NCBI GenBank assembly: GCA_024699855.1
Contig: JAMPIQ010000001.1
Coordinates: 17,980,001-18,044,000, forward strand
DNA from: Aphelenchoides besseyi
Taxonomy: Eukaryota > Nematoda > Chromadorea > Rhabditida > Aphelenchoididae
Length of the DNA: 64,000 bases
Direction: 5' to 3'
Shown here one piece after another: positions 46,049-57,532 of the stretch. How positions within the stretch are numbered: position 1 is the stretch's first letter; every line of letters begins with the position of its first letter. The notes beneath the pieces were generated by a model that made no database searches, was not told the origin of the DNA, and worked only from the letters and a program-made list of their open reading frames with translations. Position numbers and translations under genes: made by a program.

Positions 46049-47137
46049 ATGCACTGCAATACTATTCGTATTCTTTTAATCGTTCTTCTTTTCTCTTCTG
46101 TTTGTTCGGCTGTAATACGTGTTAGGAAATGCAGTAGGTTTTGGGCAATTTTTTTGAAGTCTTTAAGACCTTTGTTGTCAATTGAATTCTAATCAACGGA
46201 TTTAGGTATAGAGTTTATAAAAAAAATTACCAACGCATGCACTCCGCCTGGCTACAAAGATCCGTGTTTTCATGGCGCCAGAAAGAAGCGTCATCACAAT
46301 CTTCGATACGGTAAGTTGTGAAAGATGTTGATCTCGAGATTAGAAAAAGGTTGCAATAGCGGGTCAAGAAGTTTCTTTGTTTGGTTGAGCAGACAAAACG
46401 CCATTCGTGACAACGAAACCGTAATAGAAATTTCCTTGAAAAGATACCAATTATCCACGCTAAAAGTACACGACTAAATGTGCAGTACGTGACCACATTT
46501 CCCTATTCAACCAACTTGGTGGTCTGGATAGACTCATTGTTTCAAAAACGAAATGTCGAACAAAAACGGAACAGATTGAAATGTTTCGTTGAATTCGGTT
46601 TATGTTGAAGTAATACACCGCAGCTGCAGGTCACTTTGAGAAACCAAAGTTTCAATTTTGCAAATTCGATGATACAAACAAATGACAAGCAGTTCCATGT
46701 AAACAAAAATTATCAAACAACTGATCGGGGATTAAGACAGAATACAAATCAAACACGTAAGCTGTGATTAAAAGTAATTGTAACATCTAAACGTTGGACT
46801 GGTCTCTTGGTGCCATTCGTAAATAGTGGCTAGAGAGTTGTTACAGTAAACGAATTACAGTTTTCATGAATACATGTCTTAAGGTCATACGGGTGAATTG
46901 GGACTCAAAATGATACTCTTGATCATTTGAATTATAGCAAAAAAATTTAAGACAAAGAGTACGAAATTGCTTCATTTACTAATACATGTATTTTTAGAGC
47001 GTGTTTATCGCAAAAGATCGGTCGGCGAGGTGACGGCAGTACACTGTTGTACTATTGGATGCACCGAAGAAGAATACTCGAATTTTTGCTGCAATTCTAA
47101 AGAATGGGAAGAACAAAAAGCAGCGTTGGGACTTTAA
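46049..47137 (+). CDS. Insulin-like peptide precursor, 109 residues
   Basis: Secreted insulin/relaxin-family hormone precursor, expected to act on the DAF-2-type receptor. Exon 1 (46049-46133) is a signal peptide (MHCNTIRILLIVLLFSSVCS). Exon 2 (46206-46310) completes the B chain. The first B-chain Cys (VRKC, codon ends in exon 1) and the next are separated by exactly 11 residues (C-SIEFIKKITNA-C), the insulin spacing. An extra Cys follows in PPGYKDPC, then a dibasic run (RKKRHH). After a 687-base intron, exon 3 (46998-47137) carries the processing site VYRKRS and the A chain HCCTIGCTEEEYSNFCC: Cys-Cys, 3 residues, Cys, 8 residues, Cys, exactly the insulin A pattern, plus one more Cys. The extra B and A cysteines suggest a fourth disulfide, as in beta-type worm insulins. 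All joins are in phase (1 and 1). Confidence 0.85.
46311..46997 (+). other. Large intron of the insulin-like gene
   Basis: Begins gtaagt and ends atttttag. It is ten times longer than most introns in the window and separates the B-chain and A-chain exons. No second gene is visible inside. Confidence 0.75.
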
Positions 47138-47376
47138 ACGTGTTTTTCTTCGATGTGCGATCTCTTTCCTTATTCGGGTAGTCTTTCCAGTTCTTGAAAT
47201 TATGATACAAAGTAATCATTCTGTCGGGTTCTTCTACTAGTCAACACATTTCTTTCGAACATTTATATTTTCTCTTAGATCTTTCGCCTTTGAGCGTCCT
47301 ATTAATTGAATGCACTTGTATTTAGCTGCTTGTTTTTAAATAAACTAATTAGGTTTATTCGGAAAGAAAAATCAAA

Positions 47377-50119
47377 CTACTGTTTGCTTGGATCAGTACT
47401 TGAAGTTTTAGAGTGAAGAGTCCCACTTGCTGCACTTGTTGTAACATTTCGTTGGCTTCCACTAGTTTGACTGTTTGCCGCTGACGAACGTCGACGACCG
47501 GATGGTCCGGCGAATTGCGGTTGAGTTTGACGAAATTTGCGCCATTGCTAAACGAGTTGTCATTGCCTACGAAATTTACTCAGAAACCTTTTGATATTGT
47601 TGATATCGTCGCCACGCTTCTTCGCTGTAAGATCTTCGTTTCATTGCCAACAGTTCGTCTTCGGTGGTTTCTCTTGGTGTTTTGAGTGGAGATTCGGGTG
47701 GTTCTTCAACTACAGGTTCTTCGGGAGACGGTGTGGGTTCACGGATCTCGGGAGTTGGTTTTCGAGGTGTTGGCGATGGCTCACGCGGAGTTAGATCGGG
47801 TTGCGGGCTTGGTGTTCTTAGCGATGGTGTTTTCATGGGTAACCAAGGTTCCTCTGAAATTCATTAGCAAAGGTTGAGTTTAGCAAACTTACCATCACTA
47901 TCATCAGCGAATGTAACTGGCGAGTCAAGCATAACATCCGATGGTTCTAACGGCGGCGGACGCAATGTTTCCAATTCGCCGCTTTCCACTTTGATTGCAT
48001 TGTCAACGAAGAGATCCAAGTCTAAAGTCGGGGAATAAAGAAACGAAAAGAAAATCCAGACCTAAAGTCTTCATGGTTGTAACTGGCAAGTTGAACTGAT
48101 CGCCCAGGTTTTTTACAAGTTGTTTCACGGTTAAAGTTTTGGATCCGAACCAAATAACAACACCACCAACGTTCTCGATCTTTCTTCCATAATAATGCAG
48201 TCGTTTCTAAACATGTAAAAAGATTTATTTGAAAAATGCTTCTTACAAGATAATCGGCTGCTATGTCAATCGCAATCGTTGTTAGCGCCAATCTGTAAGT
48301 CTCTTCTAATTCAGAAATTCATACGTTTGTTGTTTCTTGATTATCGAACGAAGTCATAAATAAAAGTTTTTGCGAAACTAAAAATTCTTATGATCGTCGA
48401 CAATTTGCAAGTCATCGGATTTTTACTTTGACTCTTTTCATTTGTAGGTTTTGCTTCTTACCCTACGGCAATGTAAAGCAACGTGAGTCCCATAAAGGCT
48501 TCTGATTTGGGTATAACATCACCTAACCCTAAAAACAAAAGAATGGAAACAATCGAAGGTAAACTTATCTATGGAAGTAAGGGTAATGAAATTGAAGTAG
48601 ACTGCTTGAAATAATGGAAGAATAGAAATTGTATTTAAAAAGCATCAACTCAACTTAAAAAAAGTCATTTCTTCATACGAACTCAAGAGCAAGGCACCGA
48701 GCAGTGAATAGAGTAGAAAGATCGCCATTAGTGGAAATGCATTGCTAATCGGTTCCAGTTCCTCGTCGTCTTCTGATTTTTTTTCCTCGGTATCTTCTAC
48801 TTCATTATCGTTTAGTTTCTCGATTTCTCCAAAATTTGACTAAACAAAACTTGCGGCAATTGAAGTTTGAAGCTTACCGCTAGTTCTCCATTTTCAATGT
48901 TTGCATCAGTCCGTCGAGACGATTTCCCACTTGCAACCGACAGCATACTTTCTGCTCCTCCTGTTCGATAGTAAATTCGAAATCGTCTTCGGATTCTCCT
49001 TAAATTCCCACTACTAATGATACCGTGGTCTGCTAACTTGTAAGCTTTACGTCCGGCCATCTTTCCACTATCGATCATCTCCGAGAAGAAACGACCCAAA
49101 TCGGCAATTGCTAATAAAGTAAAAGGAATACCAATGAAACCGTAGACGATACAAAAAGCCCGACCACCGAAGCTTTGCGGTGCAATGTTTCCTTTGGATT
49201 TGAATATTACGTTTTCTATTTGTTTGCTTACCATAACCAATAGTCTTAATAACAATAAGTTAACAATGGAAAACATAATTTCGAATAAGAAACATTTTAG
49301 CAAAATGTGAACTTGCCGTGATAATCGTGAAGGAAAAAAGAATAGCATCCGAGAAAGTCCATGGTTCAATGTAAACTCGTTCATCACCCGCTAAAACTTT
49401 GTAAATAAACTCGATGTCAACATACCAACTTGTTTCGCATTTCCACTACCTTTAAAAACAACATCTTCTAACGACCGTTCATTTCGGACTGTTACGTGAT
49501 AACAGTTCTCGATCATTTTTATGGTCATACGATTTAAGATATTAGCATCACAGTCCATGTCCATTAGTTTCTAAAAGCGTTTATTGAAAACATAATCACA
49601 CGGTTCTTGACCTTTATTGCTCTTAAGACGCACTTTCGACTTCGAGTGAACTGCGCGATTTCACGTCTTTGTTTCGGCTTCCGTTTATAGTCAATGGCCG
49701 TCAAGTTAAAGTCCAATGAAAGATCGGTTGTGTTGAGTTGATTGTACAAAACGTTTACTGAGATTAAATGCGGATGAAATGATCAAAGTAACAAACCTGT
49801 GGTCCGATTCTCACCGTCGACAGTCGTCATCTCGGAGGTCATACGGCGATTTCGAACGACAGTTTTCGTTTCCAATCTTTGCATTACAACGGCTCCCATT
49901 AGCGTGTAAAGTGCGACTAAAACTCCGGAGTATTCTTATACAATGATGCAAAATTTACCTCCAACAATCATCAAAAGATGGACAAAAATCGGCGACGCCT
50001 AGAATGAAGTTCATTTTGTGTAAATCTAAAAATGAAAAGCAAAACACTAAAAAGCAAAAGACCTTTTGAAATGCACTGACTGTCTTGAAAATACTGTGCG
50101 ATTGATTCAGTAGACCCAT
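47377..50119 (-). CDS. twk: Two-pore-domain potassium channel, TWK family
   Basis: Plasma membrane K2P leak channel. The start at 50119 gives MGLLNQSHSIFKTVSAFQK, then TM1 (LVALYTLMGAVVMQRLE). The first extracellular cap has Asn-x-Thr sites (NRTT, NTTD). Pore 1 reads EPWTFSDAILFSFTIIT then TIGYG then NIAPQ, with the filter on a 13-base exon (49232-49244). TM2 is FCIVYGFIGIPFTLLAIADL. A basic intracellular loop (GNLRRIRRRFRIYYR) follows. TM3 is FPLMAIFLLYSLLGALLLSS. Pore 2 is YFNFITLTSIGLGDVIPKSE and TM4 is LALTTIAIDIAADYL. The C-terminus has the nematode TWK signature (KIENVGGVVIWFGSKTLTVK, VKNLGDQFNLPVTTMKTLGL) and then a Pro-rich region (SPTPRKPTPEIREPTPSPEE). Introns use GC-AG before the micro-exon and an apparent AT-AG at 48529-48568. 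The true N-terminus could lie further upstream. Confidence 0.92.
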
Positions 50120-51636
50120 GACTATTTGAATACGTGATTAAAACAATACAACAAAATTCTTAACTAAAACATAATCGATGGAATGAAGACGAACGGTTAA
50201 ACACGATTGAGTAGGCATAAACTGATGGACAAATGGCCCATGAAGTTTAAAGGCAAGAATTTGCAAACCGGAAGACGCTTGAGCTCTCCCACTGTGTCAT
50301 TACAAATGTTTTTGGGCCTGCCGACTCCTACGAATAAAATGTTTGTGACGCAAATATACTCTGATTATAACACTGAAATCCCAAAATCTTGTTTGATTCA
50401 ATTAAACCAACAACTCAATGAGGTCAATTCCACGCTTTCAATGGTTTGTGTCAGTCTATAAAGTTGTTCTTAACATCAAACTGTCTCGTAAAGTGCAAAC
50501 ATCTGTTGGACGTATCGAAATTGTTTCCATGTGTCGTCCGTTCAATTATGCACAGCAAGTTCAACTGAACATGTGGACAACAAATAGACAACAGTAAAAC
50601 CATCAGATTACGTACAATAAACACCAACGACACTTAATACAATTATCCTCACCTTTTTGACTTTTTGTTTAATCATCTCTATCCCGACTTGTAAACTGGA
50701 TTACACGGAATTCAAAGCATGACAATGTGACACCTGTAGAGTAGAAACGAGTTATTAAACATGCGTTCACAACCCGGAACCATCAACGGCAGTAATCTAT
50801 GCTCTTTTTTCCTTTGCTTACGAGTTTACAAGAAAGCAGAAACGGTCCAGTCAACCAAAAGTTATGAGTCGGTGAACCGTTGCTACATAATAGGGGTCAT
50901 TAAACATTGAAAGCGAAACATTGAGGCATTCGAGTTTCAGTAGTGAATATCAAAAGCGGACAATTTTGGTCGTGAATGATTGACGAAGCTTGTGGCCAAA
51001 ATTACAATTCAACATCGGTGCGGTATCTCAATATCGTTGCTATGCTCTGTCTTAGACACAATTTTTATAACAACACGTTTGATATCAAAAGTTCAAAAAA
51101 CTCACATTGTGATTCCACGCTCGAAAACAACCGTACATTTGAATCCACAAAGTCATCTCTGTCTGGCTGAGAATAGAGTCTTAACTGGAATTAAGTAATT
51201 AATTAATTCCAATTAGTGCTTGCTTACATTCCGAGTCGTTCTTCTCGATTCAGCAAAGTCGTGTTTAATCAACAAAATACAGGAAAAGACGAGTAAATGA
51301 AGCAACAGAGCAGTTGGTCGAGAACTCACTGGTCAATTGACTGCGAGTACAATTCTCGACATCAATTCTCGAAAACTAATTTTGTTGATTAAACCGAATG
51401 GTGACTATGGGGTTGGAACAATGCGGGCCAAACAACTTTATGACTTGAAATATCGGTTTATTGTCGAGGAGAATGAATGCGTAGCAAACCTTCTTTCATC
51501 TCCTTTTGTCATATTTCAACTGTCGGAAATGTTTGAAAGATGAATCGACAGTCGGTTTCCTTTCTCAAATGTTGCCAATTTATTCGTTTATTTTTCTTGT
51601 ATTCATTAAACATCAAATATTGAGACCGGTTAAACC
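50120..51636. other. Intergenic upstream of TWK and downstream of the Ground-like gene
   Basis: About 1.5 kb of AT-rich sequence. Open frames of 60-84 codons on both strands have no domain or exon structure. No gene is supported. Confidence 0.45.
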
Positions 51637-52272
51637 TTATGCCTGAAGAACAACTGCGGCACACCAAATCTGATCATTCCCGGCCGTACAGTATCCCTCA
51701 CCATTTGTCACGAATTGCAAATGATGTTTGTCTTCGGCTTTGGCGCACGTTATCAGAAATTTGGTTTCATAAGTCTTGAAGAGTGCGTTTTGCACCGCAT
51801 ACTTAGAGTTGGTTACATCGTTGGTAACACTCTGATATAGACAAGTTATGAATTACAAAGCTTCAAGTTCACTCACTTCTTCGATGATCGATTTCCACGC
51901 TGATTGAGGACATGGAGCCGACTCTTCAGTTCGAATTTGCGGTTCGATCACCTGAAATGGATTTCCAATTTCTCGGCTTTGTAATTCCAACTTACTGAAC
52001 GTTTCTTTCTACCGCAACCACACATCGGTGCACATCTTAAAACAAGCAATCAAATGCAAATACGAAACAAACTTATCTCCACCGCAACCTCCTCCGCCTC
52101 CTAAATCGTTATAACTATCGATATTCAAATTCAAACCAACCCATTGGAAATCCGCAAGACTCAGCGATTGAAAACAGAATCGAACAGACCAATAGAATGC
52201 ATAGAATTGAACGATTGGCGACCATAACGAATGTAAAGTTGAGAATAGCAAAGAATCAACTGCGCCACGCAT
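51637..52272 (-). CDS. grl: Ground-like domain secreted protein
   Basis: Nematode-restricted hedgehog-related (Ground-like) protein, usually secreted to apical matrix. The first exon contains a Gly/Cys hinge (NDLGGGGGCGG) and splices (gtttgt donor near 52075) to CAPMCGCGRKKRS, a typical Cys-rich motif with a basic cleavage site. The next exon is VIEPQIRTEESAPCPQSAWK followed by SIIEE. The Ground-like domain proper is in the last exon: SVTNDVTNSKYAVQNALFKT, KFLITCAKAEDKHHLQFVTN and GYCTAGNDQIWCAAVVLQA, with the conserved TN-x-x-x-SK-x-A-Q and paired Cys. The signal peptide is not clean: the frame from the ATG at 52272 (MRGAVDSLLFSTLHSLWSPI) is hydrophobic but could include a missed first intron. 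Confidence 0.8.
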
Positions 52273-53350
52273 AAACTCATTTCTATTTATACTCAAAAGG
52301 TACTTGTATGCTTTTTACCCGGAAGATTGCTTCCGAAATTCGTCTCCGCCTCAAGTCGGATCTTTAATTTGGTGAGATTCCGGTTCTCCGTTCTTCATTG
52401 AAATCGTGAAATTGCAAAAATTTACTCACGTCAACCGACAGCGTCTCCAAGAGAAGGCGATTAAGTTCGAACGTAAAAACTCAACGGAACGACAAATTAC
52501 ACTCCACTGACCAAATGCTGTCCAGCGAGGGAGCTTTTTAAGAACGAAGTGACTGAAGAGTTTTAGCGCTGCATTGGAAAAACTACTTGAGTTTTATGGA
52601 TTGATCTTATTTTCCAGATCAGGGATGTCAAATTTCATGGGCAGTGAAATTACAAGAACCGGTCACTGATGGTCAGAATGTAAAAATCCACTTGTTTATG
52701 TTGCTTTTAATTTCTACTCCTTGACTTAAAAACTACAAGTACTTGACTATTCCAGCAACTATTATTGCATATAAATAGTTCAGAAAAGTTTGCTCTATAG
52801 TGTATTCGTAAAATTGTTGACCGTTCGACCAGAAACAATGTAACTCCAACTAATGTCCTTTTTCCACAACTCTGCAGTAAATGATGGCAAAATTTTTACG
52901 CAAATGTGTCGGCTATTTCAAAACAACAAAAAGAGATGATGCAGAAATTGTTTTGACAACCGTGCTGGGAGAGTTAGTACAACTGATAGCCACTAAGTAG
53001 CAGTCAAATCTGGAACCTGAACACGCTTTCAACCATGAACCTGAACACCGTCCCAGCCGAAGATGGGTTATGCTAATCCTCGATATAACACCTACAACCA
53101 ATTTGAATCTTCAGTAAGAGACTCGAACTTCCGATAAATTCGATGTCAGTACCTCTGCACAATTAGTTGGACTATGAGCTGCCGATAGCTGCAGAACAGA
53201 AAGCTGCTGATGATCCAGAGATTTTGGCATTCACTTCTCAGTGGACTGAGAGAAAGAAAAGTGATTGTCAATTATAAGAACTTTTGTTTAAGAGAGTGTT
53301 GGTTGAGTGATTGGAAGTACAAGAACAACAAAACTATCAGATTACAACAA
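52273..53350. other. Intergenic before repeat copy 3
   Basis: About 1.1 kb of AT-rich DNA. I see no gene; a tRNA B-box-like word near 53110 lacks a matching A-box or stems. Confidence 0.45.
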
Positions 53351-54083
53351 CAAAATGATCATAACCGTGATACGAATTCTAAGGATGTTCATGACTTGTA
53401 TTCAATTTCGATTTCTGTAGCCAGTGAACAGATTAAGAAGCAGTTAACACTAGCAAGTAATCCAATAATGTGTGGTTGTTCTTGTAAACTACAATCTCGA
53501 AGACCAACTACTGTTGTTGTTGTGACCAACTTACAGAAGCCAATTTCTGAGTATGTTTTCGACTTTAATTCAGCTCCCAACCGACCGTTGCTATCCAAAC
53601 TTTCAGGGTCATAATCTTCTGATCTCATTGTTATCTGAATCAATCTACAACTCACCAGCATCAGCAGGAAGAGCTGCACAAACTTTTGCAATTTTGGACG
53701 ATTTTCGACAAATCCTCTGGCTTTGAATTGCTCTCATTTCTCTCTCAGTCATTCGGTGGCTACAAGTGTGGGCGCATTGAACAGCCAGTTTATTCAGTTA
53801 TCCATCCATATAATATGGACACTAGTTGTTGCCAGAATCTCCGAGATAAATCGATCGACGCGATGGACGTGCTATACAAGGGAATGGGGGGTGTTGTGTA
53901 TTTTAGCTCGTTGGCTGGTTGCATTCCGCTGATATTCACAGGGTTTGGAGTTCATTAGTGTTAGTTGTTGTTCTGTTAAGTACACGCGTTTACAGCCACT
54001 GCTTATCGAGTTGTAGTCAATGGAAGTTGACTTCTCGGAGGTCGATGTCTGGTAGTTGCCATTCTTCTCTGTTACTTTCTCGT
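53351..54083. repeat. Dispersed repeat, copy 3 (diverged, truncated on the right)
   Basis: The left edge is the same as in copy 2 (aaaatgatcataaccgtgat). It matches copies 1 and 2 with several scattered substitutions and stops abruptly at tctctgttactttctc, where the other copies continue caggtcattttttt. Here the plus-strand frame (about 53665-53958) is uninterrupted: it reads SFGGYKCGRIEQPVYSVIHP and ends FTGFGVH, while copies 1 and 2 have a stop in its middle. Confidence 0.8.
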
Positions 54084-54875
54084 GCCAACTGATGTTACTG
54101 ATTGTGTAATAAATACAGTTTCCCTTAATTTAGAGTTGTATAGACAATTTTGGACGGTCTTCTAGTCCGAATCATTAAACTAATCTTAAGCGATTTTCGA
54201 TGATGCTATTTGTGATACCTTCATAGTGAATGTTCAAATGGTCGTTAAATTTATGGATACTAGTTTTGTATGATCTTTCCAATCTGTGAACGTAGAGTAA
54301 GAAAGCGGAAGACATAAATTTTGACCGAGGAGCATGAATAAGTTTATTGTTATCGATGGGATTGCTCGATGTCGGAATTTAATTTTCTTGTTTCGTGAAT
54401 ACTTTTACTTTTAACAAACTGAAGATTAAAGTTCTATGTCCACTAGAAGCCAAGATATAAGAGAAAATGGGTTCCAGACTTATTAGTAAGTCACTTAAGA
54501 AGTCGGATACTTTTTCTTAACCACTTCAGAGGTCAGCGGAAACAAAACAAAGATGATATAACTTTTGTGTTTATAAGCATATTAGCAATGAAATGGTCGT
54601 ATTTAAATGGTTTTGTCTAAGGTTGAGCGTTGTACTTCAACTACCATCACATTTCTGTGCTTTATGTGCTCGCTATTACAGAGAACTACTTGAAACATTC
54701 ATCTGTTTAGTAGCAATGTTAGTAGTTCTGTGGAGAACAGAAAGCCAAAACGAGTTTCGAAGCGATTGATTGAAGCTTTTCAACTCAAAAGTCTTTGGGC
54801 ACTCGGGCATTTTGCTGATTTTCGGATCAAATTTGTTTGTTGAACGATCGAATCTGCTACAATCAAACAATCGAA
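54084..54875. other. Intergenic, cct-8 promoter
   Basis: About 790 bases of AT-rich sequence right of the repeat. No gene is supported. Confidence 0.5.
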
Positions 54876-56816
54876 ATGGCGATGCAAATTCCGAAATCCG
54901 GATACTCGCGTTTCATGAAGGAAGGCGCTCAGGTTCGTTTTCGACTTCTAGTTTTTGATGATTTTGGTGTTTTCAGAGCTTTAAAGGTCTTGATGAGGCG
55001 GTTATGCGGAACATTGAGGCATGTGTTGAGTTGGCCGGTCAAATTCGTTCAGCCTATGGGCCAAATGGAATGAACAAGATGGTCATTAATCACATCGAAA
55101 AAATGTTCGTTACTAACGATGCGGCAACGATTCTCAACGAATTGGAAGTCCAACATCCCGCTGCTCGTATGATTGTGATGGCTACTCAGCAACAAGAAGC
55201 TCAAATTGGCGACAATACGAACACAGTTCTCATCTTTGCTGCCGCTTTGTTGGAACATGCCGCTGAATTGATTAAAATGGTTCGTTTGTCTTCATCGAGT
55301 ATTATCGCTGTTTCTAGGGATTGAAACCCGTTGAAATCTCCGCCGGCTATACTTTAGCTTACGAGAAAGCAGCAGAGATTCTACCGGAACTCGTCGCAGC
55401 GACGTTCACCGAGTTGACTGATTTAGAAAAAACTCGCAAAGTTTTGAAATCGTCGATTATGTCGAAACAATACGATCAATACGAATTGGTCGCCGATCTG
55501 GTCGCCAAGGCTTGTGGTATGTGTTCGTAATTTGTTTTGTAATTGTCTTTTTTTAGTTCAAACAGTTCCACGAAATGCATCGGCATTCAACGTCGACAAC
55601 ATTCGAGTTGTGAAAATTTTGGGAGCTGGAGTCGGTAGTTCGCATGTGATGAACGGAATGGTTTTCCGTCGTGGAGCTGAAGGTGATGTCAAGAAGATCA
55701 CAAATGCTCGCGTTGCCGTTTTCGCATGCCCATTTGATTTGACTCAAACTGAAACGAAGGTAAGCGCACTATTCAACGACATTGTTTGCTACGTAAGAGT
55801 TTAGGGCACAGTTTTGATGAACAATGCTGAAGACTTACTTGAGTTCTCGAAGACCGAAGAGTCCGAAGTGGAGAATCAAGTGAAAGCGTTGCACGAGGCG
55901 GGAGTTAACGTCGTGGTGGCCGCTGGAAAGTTTGGCGACATTTATCTTCACTACCTCAACAAATACAAGATCATGGGTGTTCGTTTGGTTTCAAAGTTTG
56001 ACATGCGCCGTTTGTGCCGCACCATCGGAGCACAAGCTCAAGCTCGTGTTGTTAGTCGCTGTTATACTTCACTCGGTTAATTTCCAATTTTTAGATTGCT
56101 CCATCTGTCGATGCTCTTGGCCAATGCAATGAAGTTTACACCAAGGAGATTGGCGGTGATCACGTGGTTGTTTTCGATAGAACTACCGATGTTGCGCGTG
56201 TTGCTACGATCATTATTCGTGGGTCTTCGCAATCGCTAATGGACGATGTTGAGCGTGCGGTCGATGATGCCGTTAACACCTACAAAGCGTTGACAAAAGA
56301 CGGACGAGTAAGTTGATTTATGTCTTCTGTTTATAATTCTTTATCTCTAGCTTTTGGCTGGTGCGGGAGCAGTTGAAATCGAGTTGGCTCGACGAATTGA
56401 GTCAATTGGCGAGAAATTTGAAGGGTTGGAACAATACTCCGTCAAGAAGTTCGCCAATGCTCTCGACACGCTGCCAAAACTTTTGGCTGAGAATGCGGGA
56501 CTTAAGGTTTGCTATTGAGCTGATTGTTTTGTGGATAAATTTGCTATTGCAGCCAAACGAAATTCTGTCGAGTTTACGTGCAGTTCATCAAAAAGGCGAG
56601 CAACATCAGGGACTTGACGTTGTTTCGGGCACAATAATGAACGCCGTTGAAAACAATGTTTTCGACATTTTTGCCGCGAAGAAGTTAGCTCTCAAATTGG
56701 CAACCAACGCCGCTGCAACGGTTTTGCTCATCGATCAAATCATTATGGCGAAACCCGCTGGTGGCCCGCCAGTTCGTGGACCCAAACCGCAGGATGAGGA
56801 CGATGGAATGGCTTGA
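54876..56816 (+). CDS. cct-8: T-complex chaperonin subunit theta (CCT8)
   Basis: Subunit of the TRiC/CCT cytosolic chaperonin that folds actin, tubulin and other proteins. Full length at about 545 residues. Start MAMQIPKSGYSRFMKEGAQ; then SFKGLDEAVMRNIEACVELA, SAYGPNGMNKMVINHIEKMF, VTNDAATILNELEVQHPAAR, and the ATP site region AQIGDNTNTVLIFAAALLEH, where most group II chaperonins have GDGTN. Further blocks are VKILGAGVGSSHVMNGMVFR, TKGTVLMNNAEDLLEFSKTE, SKFDMRRLCRTIGAQ and VVSGTIMNAVENNVFDIFAA. The theta-type tail ends KPQDEDDGMA. About nine exons with short introns. No other CCT subunit fits the KLLMSRF-like theta N-terminus and QLPK-like middle as well. Confidence 0.95.
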
Positions 56817-57532
56817 ACCCTGCGACGATTATCATTTCCGATCAATCTCCCCGTCCTTCATGATCTTTACTATGGATTTTCTATCCATTGCTTGTTATTC
56901 CTTCAGCTTGTTATGTTGTAATTGCGTTCAGTAAATTGCTTAACAAACCTCGTGAATTTGAGAACATGATCGTGTGATTGAGCAAACAAAATCGCCGTTC
57001 CGGATGATTGCCGAGTTGGAAGGCAAACGATTTAACATGTTTGTTTGATTTCAATCAAAGCTCCCCGGCTTTCGACGATTAAAACACGTCTCCTCATGGT
57101 TCGAACACGGCGGTGTACAACAAAGCAAATTGTTAAACTGCGGGATTTCCCGCTCGGCGACTATTCTCGTCGTTGGGTCTCTCGAGATTTATAAATTGGC
57201 TCACAAAGTACACGAGGTTTGTCTGATAACCGAGTGCTTGTCGCTTTTAATCTTTTTGATTAACACCTCCGACTTTCACCAGCTGGCCATTTCAATTGTT
57301 CGTTCACATGTTTCTTCTTTCGAAATGTAACCGTGAAAGCAAAACCGTTGAAATTTTCGCGAATCGTCAAACTCTTCCGTTCCTTCAAGACCATCCGGTC
57401 GAGTGAATTCTCTCATCCATACGGCAGGTTGTTTCACTTGAATATTTGAATAGGTCGACAAGACGAGCGGCGTATATTCGACTGTCTGTTCAGTACGAGT
57501 TGATTTCGTTTTTGTATGGTCATTTACAACTA
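56817..57532. other. Intergenic between cct-8 and the Ly6-like gene
   Basis: About 715 bases holding the cct-8 3' UTR and the next promoter. No gene is supported. Confidence 0.5.

Noticed and set aside
52009..52080. Second apparent AT-type donor (gataagt) in the Ground-like gene
   Set aside because: A canonical gtttgt donor a few bases downstream gives the correct phase into CAPMCGCG, so no unusual splicing is needed.
53095..53170. tRNA-like B-box word (minus strand gaagttcgagtctc)
   Set aside because: No A-box and no acceptor or anticodon stems could be formed around it.
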